Source: Pseudomonas sp. A-RE-19
GTDB taxonomy: Bacteria > Pseudomonadota > Gammaproteobacteria > Pseudomonadales > Pseudomonadaceae
DNA: 64,000 bases
Assembly (NCBI RefSeq): GCF_019956555.1
Contig: NZ_JAHBDQ010000010.1
Span: 1-64,000 of the forward strand
Direction of reading: 5' to 3'
The position numbers were made by a program, and so were the translations under genes. The notes below the pieces were generated by a model that saw only the letters and a list, made by a program, of their open reading frames with translations, was not told the origin of the DNA and ran no database searches. This document shows, piece by piece, positions 1-9,567 of the stretch; position 1 is the stretch's first letter; each line of letters begins with the position of its first letter.

Positions 1-73
1 CGAAAGCGGTGTGTCAGTCGACATTATTTCTGAATGACACACCGCTTTCGCGGGCAAGCCTCGCTCCTACAGG
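1..73. repeat. REPIN-like palindrome cut by the window edge
   Basis: Bases 1-16 and 35-50 are perfect inverted arms (CGAAAGCGGTGTGTCA and its complement). Bases 49-73 are a class A REP head (CGCGGGCAAGCC followed by TCGCTCCTACAGG). The matching left head should lie just outside the window. No gene lies in bases 1-85. Confidence 0.85.
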
Positions 74-85
74 TTCTGCGTCGAG

Positions 86-808
86 TTATTGAGCCCAAGG
101 CGCCCGGCGCGAATCGTTGAGGCCGAGCAGATAACTGTCCCCACCCAACTGGCTCATCTGCTGCCGAATCCATCCGGCCCGCCGTGCGACATAGTTGGTC
201 GGGTGGCTGGCACTCCACACCCGTGGGTTCGGCAGTACCGCGGCCAGCAAACTGGCCTGCTGTCGGGATATCGAGCGAGCGCCCACACCAAAATGATGCC
301 GTGCCGCAGCCTCTGCGCCAAACACCCCGTCATCCCACTCAACGCTGTTGAGGTACACCTCAAGAATCCGCTGCTTGGGCCAGAGCACTTCGATCAATCC
401 GGTAAACCAGGCTTCCAGGCCTTTGCGCAGCCAGCTGCGGCCGGACCACAGAAACAGGTTTTTCGACACCTGCTGGCTCAGGGTGCTGGCGCCGCGAATC
501 GAACCGCCCAGCTCGTTATGAGCCAGAGCCGCCTGAATCGCGCCAAAGTCAAAGCCCCAATGCTCAGGAAATTTCTGATCCTCACCCGCAATCACCGCGA
601 CTTTCAGGTCGTCGGAGATTTCATCCCACGGCTTCCAGGTCCGTTGCAGGTCAATCGGCTCGCCGTCGACCCAGGATTCGATCTTGCGTTCGACCATCAA
701 CGCCGTTCCCGGCGGAGGCACCACGCGAAAGATCAGTACCAGCAATACACTGCCAGCCGCGAACCAGAGCACGGCTTTTGTGAATCGTCGCAAAAATAAA
801 CGCAGCAT
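86..808 (-). CDS. mtgA: Monofunctional biosynthetic peptidoglycan transglycosylase
   Basis: GT51 glycosyltransferase of 240 aa that polymerises lipid II into glycan strands at the inner membrane and lacks a transpeptidase domain. Residues 5-30 form one N-terminal membrane anchor. The family signatures are all visible: EDQKFPEHWGFD with the catalytic Glu, then GASTLSQQVSKNLFLW, RKGLEAWFTGLIEVLWPKQ and EVYLNSVEWDDGVFG. The length is normal for MtgA. It is divergent from the DUF423 gene. In P. aeruginosa the same gene sits next to rpoH and the thiS-thiG-trmB group, which supports the assignment. Confidence 0.96.
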   Translation of the reverse strand: MLRLFLRRFTKAVLWFAAGSVLLVLIFRVVPPPGTALMVERKIESWVDGEPIDLQRTWKPWDEISDDLKVAVIAGEDQKFPEHWGFDFGAIQAALAHNELGGSIRGASTLSQQVSKNLFLWSGRSWLRKGLEAWFTGLIEVLWPKQRILEVYLNSVEWDDGVFGAEAAARHHFGVGARSISRQQASLLAAVLPNPRVWSASHPTNYVARRAGWIRQQMSQLGGDSYLLGLNDSRRAPWAQ

Positions 809-882
809 AGAGATGGCTTGGCCGAACCCGTTGAGCGGGCCATTATACAGACCCTGTTGATCGAGTCTGACTGGAGTTCTTC

Positions 883-1254
883 ATGCTGCGTGGCTTTTTG
901 ATGCTGGCCGCTTTCTTCGGCTTCACTGGCGTTGCCCTCGGCGCGTTCGCCGCACATGGCTTGAAAAACCGTCTGACCCCCGAATATCTGACGATTTTCC
1001 ATACCGGCGTCACTTACCAACTGGTGCACACCCTGGCATTGTTGGGCGTAGCGTTGCTGGCCACGCAGATCCCGGGTCGCTTGATCACCTGGGCCGGGGC
1101 GTCCTTTGCTATCGGCATCCTGCTGTTTTCCGGCAGCTTGTACCTGCTGACGATCACTGGCGTCAGTAAGCTCGGGATCGTTACGCCCTTCGGTGGCCTG
1201 GCGTTCCTGGTCGGCTGGGTTTGCCTGGGGCTTGCCGCCTGGCGGTTGAGCTGA
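883..1254 (+). CDS. DUF423 family small membrane protein
   Basis: Protein of 123 aa with four predicted membrane segments (about residues 4-24, 43-62, 68-88 and 95-118). It has the DUF423 (YwdK/YgdD-like) features GFTGVALGAFAAHGLK near the N-terminus and FSGSLYLL before the third helix. The biochemical role of the family is unknown. A GGAG ribosome-binding site at 873-876 supports the ATG. It is divergent from mtgA and lies 90 bp ahead of thiS, so it may share a transcript with the thiamine genes. Confidence 0.92.
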   Translation: MLRGFLMLAAFFGFTGVALGAFAAHGLKNRLTPEYLTIFHTGVTYQLVHTLALLGVALLATQIPGRLITWAGASFAIGILLFSGSLYLLTITGVSKLGIVTPFGGLAFLVGWVCLGLAAWRLS

Positions 1255-1344
1255 CCACGCGGTCCATTTCGTGACGAATGGCTTGGGTCGCCAAGTCTGA
1301 TCGGGCTAGAATGCCAGCCCCTAAAAATGATGGCGGCATTCGGT

Positions 1345-1545
1345 ATGCGCATTCAATTGAACGGCGAATCCCTTGAACTGCCCGACGGTGAAACCGTTGC
1401 GGCCCTGCTGACCCGTCTGGAACTGACCGGGCGCCGGGTGGCGGTCGAGCTCAATCTGGATATCGTCCCGCGCAGCCAGCACGCAGAAACCACGCTGAAC
1501 GACGGTGATTCCGTCGAAGTGGTCCATGCCATCGGCGGCGGCTAG
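1345..1545 (+). CDS. thiS: Sulfur carrier protein ThiS
   Basis: Ubiquitin-fold sulfur carrier of thiazole synthesis. ThiF adenylates its C-terminal glycine, which then becomes a thiocarboxylate that donates sulfur to ThiG. From the ATG at 1345 it is 66 aa, the family length, beginning [15 protein letters not shown] and ending in the diagnostic Gly-Gly (AIGGG). In-frame starts at 1327 and 1330 would add a non-conserved MMAAFG extension and are disfavoured. It precedes thiG by 60 bp, the usual arrangement in Pseudomonas. Confidence 0.95.
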   Translation: MRIQLNGESLELPDGETVAALLTRLELTGRRVAVELNLDIVPRSQHAETTLNDGDSVEVVHAIGGG

Positions 1546-1605
1546 TCGCCTGGCCCCAAAGGGCACAGAATTCTGCAAGAACCTCACCCCAACAGAGGAT
1601 TTCCC

Positions 1606-2400
1606 ATGAGCATCGTTCGTAGCGACAAGCCCTTCGTCCTGGCCGGTCGTACTTACCAGTCGCGTTTGCTGGTAGGCACCGGCAAGTACCGCGACATGGA
1701 AGAAACCCGCCTGGCCATCGAAGCCTCGGGTGCCGAGATCGTGACCGTGGCCGTGCGCCGGACCAACATCGGCCAGAACCCGGGCGAACCGAACCTGCTC
1801 GATATCCTGCCGCCGGATCGCTACACCATCCTGCCGAACACCGCCGGTTGCTACGACGCGATCGAAGCCGTGCGCACCTGCCGCCTGGCCCGTGAGCTGC
1901 TCGATGGCCACAACCTGGTGAAGCTGGAAGTGCTGGCGGATCAGAAAACCCTGTTCCCCAACGTGATCGAAACCCTCAAGGCCGCCGAAGTGCTGGTCAA
2001 GGAAGGTTTCGACGTGATGGTGTACACCAGCGATGACCCGATCATTGCCCGTCAACTGGCGGAAATCGGCTGCATTGCGGTCATGCCGCTGGCCGGTCTG
2101 ATCGGTACGGGCCTGGGGATCTGCAATCCGTACAACCTGCAGATCATCCTCGAAGAAGCCAAGATCCCTGTGCTGGTGGATGCCGGTGTCGGTACGGCTT
2201 CCGACGCCACCATCGCCATGGAGCTGGGCTGTGAAGCGGTGCTGATGAACTCGGCCATCGCCAATGCCCAGCAGCCGATCATGATGGCCGAAGCCATGAA
2301 ACACGCCATCGTGGCGGGCCGTCTGGCCTACCTCGCCGGCCGCATGCCGAAAAAACTCTATGCCAGCGCCTCCTCGCCGCTGGATGGTCTGATCAAGTAA
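1606..2400 (+). CDS. thiG: Thiazole synthase ThiG
   Basis: A (beta/alpha)8 enzyme of 264 aa that condenses deoxyxylulose-5-phosphate, dehydroglycine and ThiS thiocarboxylate into the thiamine thiazole phosphate. The Schiff-base lysine is K106 in LVKLEVLAD. The phosphate-binding and core motifs [33 protein letters not shown] and [14 protein letters not shown] are intact. GAGGA lies 8-12 bases ahead of the ATG. It is transcribed with thiS upstream and trmB 9 bp downstream. Confidence 0.97.
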   Translation: MSIVRSDKPFVLAGRTYQSRLLVGTGKYRDMEETRLAIEASGAEIVTVAVRRTNIGQNPGEPNLLDILPPDRYTILPNTAGCYDAIEAVRTCRLARELLDGHNLVKLEVLADQKTLFPNVIETLKAAEVLVKEGFDVMVYTSDDPIIARQLAEIGCIAVMPLAGLIGTGLGICNPYNLQIILEEAKIPVLVDAGVGTASDATIAMELGCEAVLMNSAIANAQQPIMMAEAMKHAIVAGRLAYLAGRMPKKLYASASSPLDGLIK

Positions 2401-2409
2401 GAGCCATTG

Positions 2410-3135
2410 ATGACTGAATCAAACGACACGCCTATCCAGACGGAAGAAGGCGAAGAGCGCCAACACCGCCGCATCAAGAGTTTCGTGATGCGCGCCGGGC
2501 GCATGACCGAAGGCCAGCAGCGTGGTCTGGACCAAGGTACGCCGCTGTTTGTACTGCCTTTGGCCGATGCGCCGGTGGACTTCGATCAGGTGTTCGGTCG
2601 CTCGGCACCGCGCTCGCTGGAAATCGGCTTCGGCATGGGCCATTCGCTGCTGGAAATGGCCGCGGCCTCGCCGGAGCAGGATTTCATTGGCGTCGAGGTT
2701 CACCGTCCGGGTGTCGGTGCGCTGCTCAATGGCGTGCTGACTCAGGGCCTGACCAACCTGCGTGTCTACGATTGCGATGCGATCGAAGTGCTCAACCGTT
2801 GCATCGCTGACAACAGCCTCGATCGCCTGATGCTGTTCTTCCCGGATCCGTGGCACAAGAGCCGTCACCACAAGCGCCGTATCGTGCAGGCGTCGTTCGC
2901 CGAGCTGGTGCGCAGCAAGTTGAAGGTCGGCGGTGTGTTGCACATGGCCACCGACTGGGAGCCGTACGCCGAGTACATGCTGGAAGTGATGAACGTCGCG
3001 CCGGGCTATCGCAACCTTGCCGAAGACGGCAAATGCGTCCCACGCCCGACCGAACGCCCGATCACCAAATTCGAACGCCGCGGCGAACGTCTTGGGCATG
3101 GCGTGTGGGATTTGAAGTTCGAAAAACAATCCTAA
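2410..3135 (+). CDS. trmB: tRNA (guanine-N7-)-methyltransferase
   Basis: SAM-dependent enzyme of 241 aa that methylates G46 in the tRNA variable loop. Motif I is [15 protein letters not shown], followed by [13 protein letters not shown]. The catalytic and substrate region [18 protein letters not shown] is typical of TrmB, as is the C-terminal [23 protein letters not shown] 2410 is preferred to an immediately preceding TTG at 2407. It follows thiG by only 9 bp, as in other pseudomonads. Confidence 0.96.
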   Translation: MTESNDTPIQTEEGEERQHRRIKSFVMRAGRMTEGQQRGLDQGTPLFVLPLADAPVDFDQVFGRSAPRSLEIGFGMGHSLLEMAAASPEQDFIGVEVHRPGVGALLNGVLTQGLTNLRVYDCDAIEVLNRCIADNSLDRLMLFFPDPWHKSRHHKRRIVQASFAELVRSKLKVGGVLHMATDWEPYAEYMLEVMNVAPGYRNLAEDGKCVPRPTERPITKFERRGERLGHGVWDLKFEKQS

Positions 3136-3153
3136 GCCCTACGCAATACCAAA

Positions 3154-3244
3154 TGTGGGAGCGGGCTTGCTCGCGAAGGCGGTGTAACAGTCAACTGAGA
3201 TGTTGAATGTTATGGCCTCTTCGCGAGCAAGCCCGCTCCCACAT
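3154..3244. repeat. REPIN, class A REP pair
   Basis: Two inverted copies of the class A head (TGTGGGAGCGGGCTTGCTCG and its complement) flank about 35 bp of spacer between the convergent genes trmB and DUF3392. It could form one long hairpin in RNA and may act as an end-of-transcript structure. Confidence 0.9.
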
Positions 3245-3265
3245 TTGTTTTGTGTGGTGCCTGGA

Positions 3266-3589
3266 TCAGCGGCGGTCTGCTACGACGCCAATCAACACCA
3301 GCACCACCAACAGTACCGGCGCCAGGCTGTAGTTGTTGAACTGGCCCAGGCCTTTGATGATCCATGGCGTGGCATAGATCAGCGCCACGCCGCTGCCGAC
3401 CATGCACAGCAGGGCCATCAGCGGGACGCGCAAGGCACCGGCGATGCTGCCCAGGCGTTGGTCGACCCAGCCTTTGATGTCGGCGCCAAACAGCACCAGC
3501 AAACAGCCCACCAGCGCCAGAGAGATTTCCGACAGGTTGCTACGGCTCCAGCGGGACACGGTGGCGAGCAGGTCGAGTACCAGATCCAT
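3266..3589 (-). CDS. DUF3392 family membrane protein
   Basis: Small integral membrane protein of 107 aa with three predicted helices (about residues 20-38, 55-75 and 88-104). It matches the DUF3392 pattern, including SRSNLSEISLALVGCLLVLFGADIKGW. No function is known for the family. It lies 9 bp downstream of hemW in the same orientation and is probably the last gene of the metX-metW-DUF4426-rdgB-hemW transcript. It ends next to a REPIN that separates it from convergent trmB. Confidence 0.88.
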   Translation of the reverse strand: MDLVLDLLATVSRWSRSNLSEISLALVGCLLVLFGADIKGWVDQRLGSIAGALRVPLMALLCMVGSGVALIYATPWIIKGLGQFNNYSLAPVLLVVLVLIGVVADRR

Positions 3590-3598
3590 TCGATTTCC

Positions 3599-4804
3599 TT
3601 ATGTCAGAAAATTCTGCAGCAAGTCATTGAGAAAGAGTTGTCCGCGCATCGTGGCTACCAGACGTGACGGTTCGACCTGCAACAAGCCACTTTGTTCGGC
3701 CTCGCGACGGCCTTCGGCAAGGCTTTCCAGGGGCAGCCCGGTGCGCTCCGGATACAACCGCGCTTCGACGCCTTCGGTCAGGCGCAAGGCGTTCATCAGG
3801 AACTCGAACGGCAGCTCGTCGTTGGTCAGGGCTTTCTCCCCGGCCAGGAAGCTTTTGGCCGGGTTGAGGTAGTCCTTTGGCAGGCGGGTCTTCCAGGTGC
3901 GCACGATACGCCCGTCCGGATGACTGAGCTTGCCGTGGGCGCCGGCACCGATGCCGATGAAGTCGCCGAAACTCCAGTAATTGAGGTTATGCCGCGCCGG
4001 ACGGCCAGGCTGGGCATAGGCCGAGACTTCGTATTGCGCGTAACCGTGTTCGGCCAGCAGTGCCTGACCGGCCTCTTGAATGTCCCACAGCGTGTCGTCT
4101 TCGGGCAGCGTCGGCGGCTGGTTCCAGAACACCGTGTTCGGTTCCAGCGTCAGCTGATACCAGGACAAATGGGTCGGCTTCAGGGCAATGGCCTGGCGCA
4201 GGTCGCTCAGGGCATCGTCCAGGGACTGATCGGGCAAACCGTGCATCAAGTCCAGATTGAAGTTGTCGAAGCCGGCCTGACGGGCCATGCCGGCGGCACG
4301 TACGGCTTCATCACCGTTGTGAATCCGCCCCAGGGCCTTGAGCTTCTCTTCCTGAAAGCTCTGGATGCCGATCGACAGGCGATTGATGCCCAGCGCTCGG
4401 TAGGCACGGAATTTCTCCTGCTCGAACGTCCCCGGATTGGCTTCCAGGGTGATTTCAATGTCGCTGGTGAACGGAATACGTTGCTCGACGCCCTTGAGCA
4501 AGCGACCCAGCGCCTCGGCACTGAACAGGCTCGGCGTGCCGCCACCGAAGAAGATCGAGCTCAGCTCACGGCCATAGACCGCATGCAGGTCTTGATCGAG
4601 GTCGGCCAGCAAGGCGTCGACATATTCTTCTTCCGGCAGCACGGGGCTGGCGGTGTGGGAGTTGAAGTCGCAATAAGGGCATTTGCGTACACACCACGGG
4701 ATGTGGATGTACAGCGCCAGGGGCGGCAGCACGGGCAGGGCCGCTCGAGGCGATTGTGCGGCGCCGCCGAAGATCAGCGGCGACGCGGACGATTCATGGA
4801 TCAT
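3599..4804 (-). CDS. hemW: Radical SAM heme chaperone HemW
   Basis: Protein of 401 aa from the HemN-like radical SAM family. HemW delivers heme to respiratory enzymes rather than oxidising coproporphyrinogen. The 4Fe-4S motif is C38-x3-C42-x2-C45 in [22 protein letters not shown] and the [12 protein letters not shown] segment follow. The ATG overlaps the rdgB stop (ATGA), showing translational coupling. The N-terminal 30 residues before the radical SAM barrel are a little long, but no internal start is better. Older annotations call it oxygen-independent coproporphyrinogen III oxidase. Confidence 0.94.
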   Translation of the reverse strand: MIHESSASPLIFGGAAQSPRAALPVLPPLALYIHIPWCVRKCPYCDFNSHTASPVLPEEEYVDALLADLDQDLHAVYGRELSSIFFGGGTPSLFSAEALGRLLKGVEQRIPFTSDIEITLEANPGTFEQEKFRAYRALGINRLSIGIQSFQEEKLKALGRIHNGDEAVRAAGMARQAGFDNFNLDLMHGLPDQSLDDALSDLRQAIALKPTHLSWYQLTLEPNTVFWNQPPTLPEDDTLWDIQEAGQALLAEHGYAQYEVSAYAQPGRPARHNLNYWSFGDFIGIGAGAHGKLSHPDGRIVRTWKTRLPKDYLNPAKSFLAGEKALTNDELPFEFLMNALRLTEGVEARLYPERTGLPLESLAEGRREAEQSGLLQVEPSRLVATMRGQLFLNDLLQNFLT

Positions 4805-5397
4805 TTCAGGCCCAGACGCTGGCGCAGCAGATCCATTGCACGGGCGCGGTGGCTGATGAGGTTCTTGTCACTCGGGCTCAGCTCGGCGCTGGAGCACTCG
4901 CGCTCCGGCACCCAGAACAGCGGATCGTAGCCAAAACCGTGCTCGCCACTGGCCTGGGTCAGGATGCGACCATGCCACAGGCCTTCGCAGAGGATCGGCA
5001 ACGGATCGTCGGCATGGCGCACCAGCGCCAGCACACAGACGAACTGCGCACCACGCTCGGCTTCGGGCACATCTTTCAAGACGTCGAGCAGTTTGGCGTT
5101 GTTCGCCGCATCGCCTTTACCGTCAGCGTAACGGGCCGAATAGATACCCGGCGCACCACCGAGGAAATCCACCGCCAGCCCCGAATCGTCGGCCAAGGCC
5201 GGCAGACCGGAAATGCGCGAGGCATTGCGGGCCTTGAGAATGGCGTTCTCGACGAACGACAGGCCGGTTTCTTCAGGCTCGACGCTGCTGAACTCGCCGA
5301 TCGAGCGCAAGTGCACCGATTCGCCGAGCATGGCCTGGAGTTCCTTGAGTTTGCCGGCGTTGTGGCTGGCCAGTACGAGTTGCGTGAAGTTCATCAT
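4801..5397 (-). CDS. rdgB: XTP/dITP pyrophosphatase (house-cleaning NTPase)
   Basis: Ham1/RdgB enzyme of 198 aa that hydrolyses dITP and XTP to monophosphates, keeping deaminated purines out of DNA. The N-terminal [18 protein letters not shown] carries the family SHNxxK signature. [24 protein letters not shown] and [10 protein letters not shown] with the C-terminal SHRARAM motif are also present. It overlaps hemW at its stop and the DUF4426 gene at its start, both by 4 bp, so the three are one translationally coupled unit. Confidence 0.96.
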   Translation of the reverse strand: MMNFTQLVLASHNAGKLKELQAMLGESVHLRSIGEFSSVEPEETGLSFVENAILKARNASRISGLPALADDSGLAVDFLGGAPGIYSARYADGKGDAANNAKLLDVLKDVPEAERGAQFVCVLALVRHADDPLPILCEGLWHGRILTQASGEHGFGYDPLFWVPERECSSAELSPSDKNLISHRARAMDLLRQRLGLK

Positions 5398-5834
5398 TCG
5401 CCGGGGAAAAGCTCTTGGTTGAAATTGATGGTGTTGATTTTATCGCCGGTCTGCACCTTGATTTCAAAGGTGCGGATTTCCTGCTGTGGCACCGGGTACT
5501 GGGCGATGTAGTAGACCGCGCCTGTCTCGGTGATCTGTTTGAACTTCAACGGGACGCTTTGGCTGGTCAGGTCTTTGACCGTGCCGCTGACCTGAGCCGT
5601 TTGCGGTTTGCCATCCTTGAGCACCGAGATGTTGATGACGCCCTGGTTCTTGCTGCGGGTCAGCTCGGCGGCTTTGGCGATGTCCGGTGTCAGGAACGTC
5701 GAGTTGAAGGTGTTGTAGTGCACCGTCACGTCGCCAAAGGTTTCCTGGCGTTCACCCTTGATGGCGTCGGCGGCCATGGCGGTGACGCTCAGGCAGGCAG
5801 TAAGTAAAAATAGCGCTAGACGACCCATGATCAT
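5394..5834 (-). CDS. DUF4426 periplasmic protein
   Basis: Protein of 146 aa with a clear signal peptide ([22 protein letters not shown], cleavage about residue 22) and a small beta-rich domain with the DUF4426 pattern ([32 protein letters not shown]). Function unknown. It sits between metW and rdgB, an arrangement seen across Pseudomonas, and overlaps rdgB by 4 bp. Its context does not reveal whether it serves methionine synthesis. Confidence 0.9.
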   Translation of the reverse strand: MIMGRLALFLLTACLSVTAMAADAIKGERQETFGDVTVHYNTFNSTFLTPDIAKAAELTRSKNQGVINISVLKDGKPQTAQVSGTVKDLTSQSVPLKFKQITETGAVYYIAQYPVPQQEIRTFEIKVQTGDKINTINFNQELFPGE

Positions 5835-5854
5835 TCTCCTCGAAGTGTCGTGAT

Positions 5855-6475
5855 TCAGACCGCAACCTTGTGGTCTTGCAGCCCGGGGCTGCTGACTCGG
5901 TAGATACCGATTTCACCTAACAGATTAGGCCATAGCTTACTGGCCCACCCGTGCCGATGCTGTTGATCCACGGCAAGCCGATCAATGACCCTGGCTTCAC
6001 GTTCGCGACACAGCGCTTCAAAGTCTTCGAAAGTGCAGAAGTGGATGTTCGGCGTGTTGTACCAGGTGTACGGCAGGAACTCGGAAACCGGCATCCGGCC
6101 CTTGCTCGCCAGGTACCAGCGGCAGCGCCAGTGACCGAAGTTGGGGAAGGTGATGATGCACTGACGACCGACCCGCAGCATTTCGTCGAGGATCTTGTCC
6201 GGGTAATGCACGGCTTGCAGGGCCTGGGTCATGACCACGATGTCGAAGCTGTTGCTGGCGAAGTTGCCCAGGCCCTTGTCCAGGTCCTGTTCGATGACGT
6301 TGATGCCCTTGGCCACGCATTCAGCAATGTTGTCCGGGTCGTTTTCCAGGCCATAGCCGGTGACCTGCTTGTTATCGCGCAGCCAGGTCAGCAGCTCGCC
6401 GTCACCGCAACCGAGGTCGAGCACGCGGCTGCCGGCGGGGATCCATTCCTGGATGATTTCCAGATCGGCTCTCAT
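5855..6475 (-). CDS. metW: Methionine biosynthesis protein MetW
   Basis: Class I SAM-methyltransferase fold of 206 aa with motif I VLDLGCGDGELLTWL and the MetW pattern FDIVVMTQALQAVHYPDKILDEMLRVG. MetW is the constant neighbour of MetX in proteobacteria and is thought to act with it in homoserine acylation; no methyl acceptor is established. It lies 7 bp downstream of metX, consistent with a metXW operon. Confidence 0.95.
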   Translation of the reverse strand: MRADLEIIQEWIPAGSRVLDLGCGDGELLTWLRDNKQVTGYGLENDPDNIAECVAKGINVIEQDLDKGLGNFASNSFDIVVMTQALQAVHYPDKILDEMLRVGRQCIITFPNFGHWRCRWYLASKGRMPVSEFLPYTWYNTPNIHFCTFEDFEALCREREARVIDRLAVDQQHRHGWASKLWPNLLGEIGIYRVSSPGLQDHKVAV

Positions 6476-6482
6476 GTCTTCC

Positions 6483-7622
6483 TCAAAGCGCTATACGGTT
6501 CATGTAATTGCTGAAGGCCTGCAAGTAACGCGGGATCGGAATCAGGAAGGCGTCGTGGCCTTGCGGAGCGTCGATCTCCAGGTAGCAGACGTCTTTCCTG
6601 GCCGCCATCAGCGCGTCCACCAGTTCCCGCGAGCGGGCAGGGGAGAAGCGCCAGTCGGTAGTGAACGACATCACGCAGAACTTGGCCCGGGCATTGGCGA
6701 AGGTTTTCGCCAGGTCATCGTCGAAGTTCGCCGCCGGGTCGAAGTAGTCCAGCGCCTTGGTCATCAGCAGGTAGGTGTTGGCGTCGAAGCGTCCGGAGAA
6801 CTCCTCGCCCTGATACCGCAGGTAGCTTTCGACCTGAAACTCGACGCTGTGGAAGTCATAGTTGAGCTTTTCGCTCTTCAGGCCGCGACCGAATTTCTCG
6901 CCCATGGAGTCGTCGGACAGGTACGTGATATGCCCGACCATCCGCGCCAGCATCAACCCGCGCTTGGGGATCACGCCGTATTCCTGGAACGAACCGCCGT
7001 GGAATTCCGGGTCGGTGAGAATCGCCTGGCGTGCGACTTCGTTGAACGCGATGTTCTGTGCCGACAGTTTCGGCGCGGAAGCGATGGCCAGGCAGTGCCG
7101 CACGCGGTCCGGGTAGGTGATGGTCCATTGCAAGGCCTGCATGCCACCGAGGCTGCCGCCGATGACCGCCGCCCATTGGCGGATGCCGAGCAGGTCGGCG
7201 AGGCGTGCCTGGCTGTGGACCCAGTCTTCCACGGTCAGCACCGGGAAGTCGGCGCCAAACGGCTTGCCGGTTTCCGGATTGATGCTGCTGGGGCCAGTGG
7301 AACCGTTGCAGCCGCCGAGGTTGTTCAGGCTGACCACGAAGAACTTGTTGGTATCGATCGGTTTACCGGGGCCGATGCAGCTGTCCCACCAACCGGGTTT
7401 GCGGTCGTCGGGGCTGTGGAAGCCGGCAGCGTGATGGTGACCGGACAAGGCGTGGCAGATCAACACGGCGTTGCTCGCCGTAGCATTGAGCGTGCCGTAG
7501 GTTTCGTAGATCAGGTCATACGCTGGCAGCGAACGGCCACAGGCCAGGGCCAGGGGTTCACTGAAGTGCGCCAGTTGCGGCGTCACCAGACCAACAGAAT
7601 CGGGGGGGAAGGCAGCTGGCAT
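6483..7622 (-). CDS. metX: Homoserine O-acyltransferase MetX
   Basis: Alpha/beta-hydrolase-fold acyltransferase of 379 aa that activates homoserine in the first committed step of methionine synthesis. In Pseudomonas the family is generally regarded as succinyl-CoA dependent (MetXS). The nucleophile is S157 in the elbow [10 protein letters not shown], and the catalytic His lies in PQGHDAFLI near the C-terminus. GHHHAAGFH and the oxyanion region [14 protein letters not shown] are conserved. The start at 7622 ([13 protein letters not shown]) matches the family; the in-frame ATG at 7637 would add five residues. Confidence 0.96.
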   Translation of the reverse strand: MPAAFPPDSVGLVTPQLAHFSEPLALACGRSLPAYDLIYETYGTLNATASNAVLICHALSGHHHAAGFHSPDDRKPGWWDSCIGPGKPIDTNKFFVVSLNNLGGCNGSTGPSSINPETGKPFGADFPVLTVEDWVHSQARLADLLGIRQWAAVIGGSLGGMQALQWTITYPDRVRHCLAIASAPKLSAQNIAFNEVARQAILTDPEFHGGSFQEYGVIPKRGLMLARMVGHITYLSDDSMGEKFGRGLKSEKLNYDFHSVEFQVESYLRYQGEEFSGRFDANTYLLMTKALDYFDPAANFDDDLAKTFANARAKFCVMSFTTDWRFSPARSRELVDALMAARKDVCYLEIDAPQGHDAFLIPIPRYLQAFSNYMNRIAL

Positions 7623-7726
7623 CGACCCTGCTCTCATTGAAATGAGGCGTAAGTCTAAAGACCGGTGGGGTTAGCGGCAAGCAAAGGCCGGGCCTGATTT
7701 TTTCCCAGGTAGACCGAGGCGCGGCA

Positions 7727-7790
7727 ATCGCGAGCAGGCTCGCTCCCACAAGGGAACGCATTCCAATGTGGGAGCGAGCCTGCTCGCGAT
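7727..7790. repeat. REPIN, class A REP pair
   Basis: Inverted class A heads (ATCGCGAGCAGGCTCGCTCC and complement) with an 18-bp centre. It lies in the 182-bp gap between metX and the DUF167 gene. Confidence 0.9.
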
Positions 7791-7804
7791 GAACGATGAC
7801 ACGG

Positions 7805-8101
7805 TCAGCCTGCCGGGCGCACCAGATCCGGCAAGTCCGGCAGCTTCTTTGGCGAACAAATCCGTACCCGCTTCTGCCGGTTCAGTTCGCCGCTGATCAA
7901 GCTGACCTGACTCTTGGACACCCCAAACGCCTTGGCCAGAAACGCCATCAGATACGCATTGGCCTTGCCTTCAACCGGCGGTGCGGTCAGCCGGATTTTC
8001 AGGCGATCACCATGCAGCCCGCAGAAATCATCGCTGCGGGCCGCCGGCTGCAGGTGACATTCCAGAATCAGGTCATCACCGTCCCAGCGAAAGTAGCTCA
8101 T
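7805..8101 (-). CDS. DUF167 (YggU-like) protein
   Basis: Small cytoplasmic protein of 98 aa of the DUF167/YggU family. The typical core RLTAPPVEGKANAYLMAFLAKAFGVSKSQVSLISGE is present. The function is unknown. Its first base overlaps the last base of the yggT-like gene, and the order yggS-proC-yggT-yggU recurs widely in gamma-proteobacteria, so it is the last gene of that operon. Confidence 0.93.
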   Translation of the reverse strand: MSYFRWDGDDLILECHLQPAARSDDFCGLHGDRLKIRLTAPPVEGKANAYLMAFLAKAFGVSKSQVSLISGELNRQKRVRICSPKKLPDLPDLVRPAG

Positions 8102-8691
8102 CAGATCAGGCCAAGCAGCCCCTGCGGCATGAAGGCAAAGTACGCAAGGCGCGGGATCAACCAGCTTTGCAGCAACTGGATCGCGATAAACGCGAAGATC
8201 GGCGAGATGTCGAGACCGCCCAGGTTCGGAATGATCCGACGGAACGGCGCGAGTACCGGTTCAGTAATCTGCGCGACCAGTTCTGCGCCCGGATTGTGGC
8301 TGCCCGGGGCGACCCAGGACAGAATCACACTGATGATCATCGCGTAGAACAGGACATTCAAAAACAGCGAGAAGATCGCAATCAGGGCCCAAGGCACCAA
8401 AAGCAGCCAGTCAACCATGAAGCCTTTGAGCGCCAGGATGACCGCGATCAGCACCATCTGCACGATCAGCGCCAGCACCAGCGAGGACATGTCCAGCCCG
8501 AACATGCTCGGGATTACCCGGCGCAGAGGCTTGAGCAGCGGTTGAGTGGCTTTTACGATGAACTGGCAGAGCGGGTTATAGAAATTCGCCCGAACCAGTT
8601 GCAGGATGAAGCGCATCAGTACGATCAGCAGGTACAGGCTGCCAAGGGTTTTAATGATGAAAATGGCAGCGTCATTGAGTCCGAGCATCAT
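8101..8691 (-). CDS. YggT family integral membrane protein
   Basis: Protein of 196 aa made of two tandem YggT repeats, each with two predicted helices. The first repeat contains RFILQLVRANFYNPLCQFIVKATQPLLKPLRRVIP and the second SVILSWVAPGSHNPGAELVAQITEPVLAPFRRIIP. The paired FYNP/NPxxxxxxxxTxPxLxPxRRxIP signatures define the family. The role is not settled; osmotic or ion homeostasis has been suggested for relatives. It lies 21 bp after proC. Confidence 0.93.
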   Translation of the reverse strand: MMLGLNDAAIFIIKTLGSLYLLIVLMRFILQLVRANFYNPLCQFIVKATQPLLKPLRRVIPSMFGLDMSSLVLALIVQMVLIAVILALKGFMVDWLLLVPWALIAIFSLFLNVLFYAMIISVILSWVAPGSHNPGAELVAQITEPVLAPFRRIIPNLGGLDISPIFAFIAIQLLQSWLIPRLAYFAFMPQGLLGLI

Positions 8692-8712
8692 TGATTCCTT
8701 TGTAAGAGCTGA

Positions 8713-9531
8713 TTAGCGACCCAGTTGTTCGGCCATCTCGGCCGAGCGGTGCGCGGCGGCGCCGAGTGCTTTTTCTACCAGGGCTTCGAAGCCGTCGGCC
8801 TGGAACGACTTGATCGCCGCTTCGGTGGTGCCCGCAGGCGACGTCACGCGGCGACGCAGTTCAGCGGCGTCGACATCACTGGCAACTGCCATGTGTGCAG
8901 CGCCCAAAGCGGTTTGCACGGTCAGTTGTGCGGCGATGTCCGCTGGCAGGCCGAGTTTTACGCCAGCGGCGGTCATGGCTTCGATCAGCAAGAAGAAGTA
9001 GGCCGGACCGCTGCCGGAAACGGCAGTGACCGCGTCCAGTTGCTGTTCTTCTTCCAGCCACAGGGCAATGCCCACCGCCGACAGCAGCTCTTCAGCCTGC
9101 TGACGTTGCTCGGCGCTCACTTTGGCCGTGGCGTACAAACCGCTCACGCCCTGGCGCAGCAACGCCGGGGTGTTGGGCATGCAGCGCACGATGGGCTGGG
9201 CGCCAAGCCAGTTGTTCATGCTGGCGCAGGTGATGCCGGCGGCAATCGAGACTACCAGCTGGCTCGGCTTGAGGCTTGGGCGAAGGGCTTCGCAGACAAC
9301 TTTCATCGCCTGCGGTTTGACCGCCAAGACGATCACGTCCACGCCCTGAATGGCGTCGGCGTTGTCGGCAAACACTTCGATGCCGTGTTCGGCGTGCACG
9401 CGGGCACGGGTTTCTTCACCCGGATCGCTGGCGCGGATCTGCGCGGCGTCCAGACCTTTGGCGCGCAGGCCGCCGATCAGGCTGGCGGCCATGTTGCCGG
9501 CTCCGATAAAGGCAATACGAGTCTTGCTCAT
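8713..9531 (-). CDS. proC: Pyrroline-5-carboxylate reductase
   Basis: NAD(P)H-dependent enzyme of 272 aa that makes the last reduction of proline synthesis. The N-terminal Rossmann motif FIGAGNMAASLIGGL, VVSIAAGI, RCMPNTPALLRQGVSGL, and the C-terminal proC signature around SGSGPAYFFLLIEAMTAAGVKLGLP and RRRVTSPAGTTEAAI are all intact. It lies between yggS and yggT. The YggS protein balances PLP, and the yggS-proC pairing is conserved. Confidence 0.97.
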   Translation of the reverse strand: MSKTRIAFIGAGNMAASLIGGLRAKGLDAAQIRASDPGEETRARVHAEHGIEVFADNADAIQGVDVIVLAVKPQAMKVVCEALRPSLKPSQLVVSIAAGITCASMNNWLGAQPIVRCMPNTPALLRQGVSGLYATAKVSAEQRQQAEELLSAVGIALWLEEEQQLDAVTAVSGSGPAYFFLLIEAMTAAGVKLGLPADIAAQLTVQTALGAAHMAVASDVDAAELRRRVTSPAGTTEAAIKSFQADGFEALVEKALGAAAHRSAEMAEQLGR

Positions 9532-9567
9532 GTCAGGTCCTTATAAAGAGAGGTGTCAGCCATTGTT

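Noticed and set aside
3692..4930. Plus-strand reading frame of 412 codons across hemW
   Set aside because: Antisense shadow; hemW on the minus strand has all radical SAM motifs.
7623..7804. Possible methionine riboregulator upstream of metX
   Set aside because: The gap is mostly a REPIN. I see no SAM-II or other known aptamer pattern.
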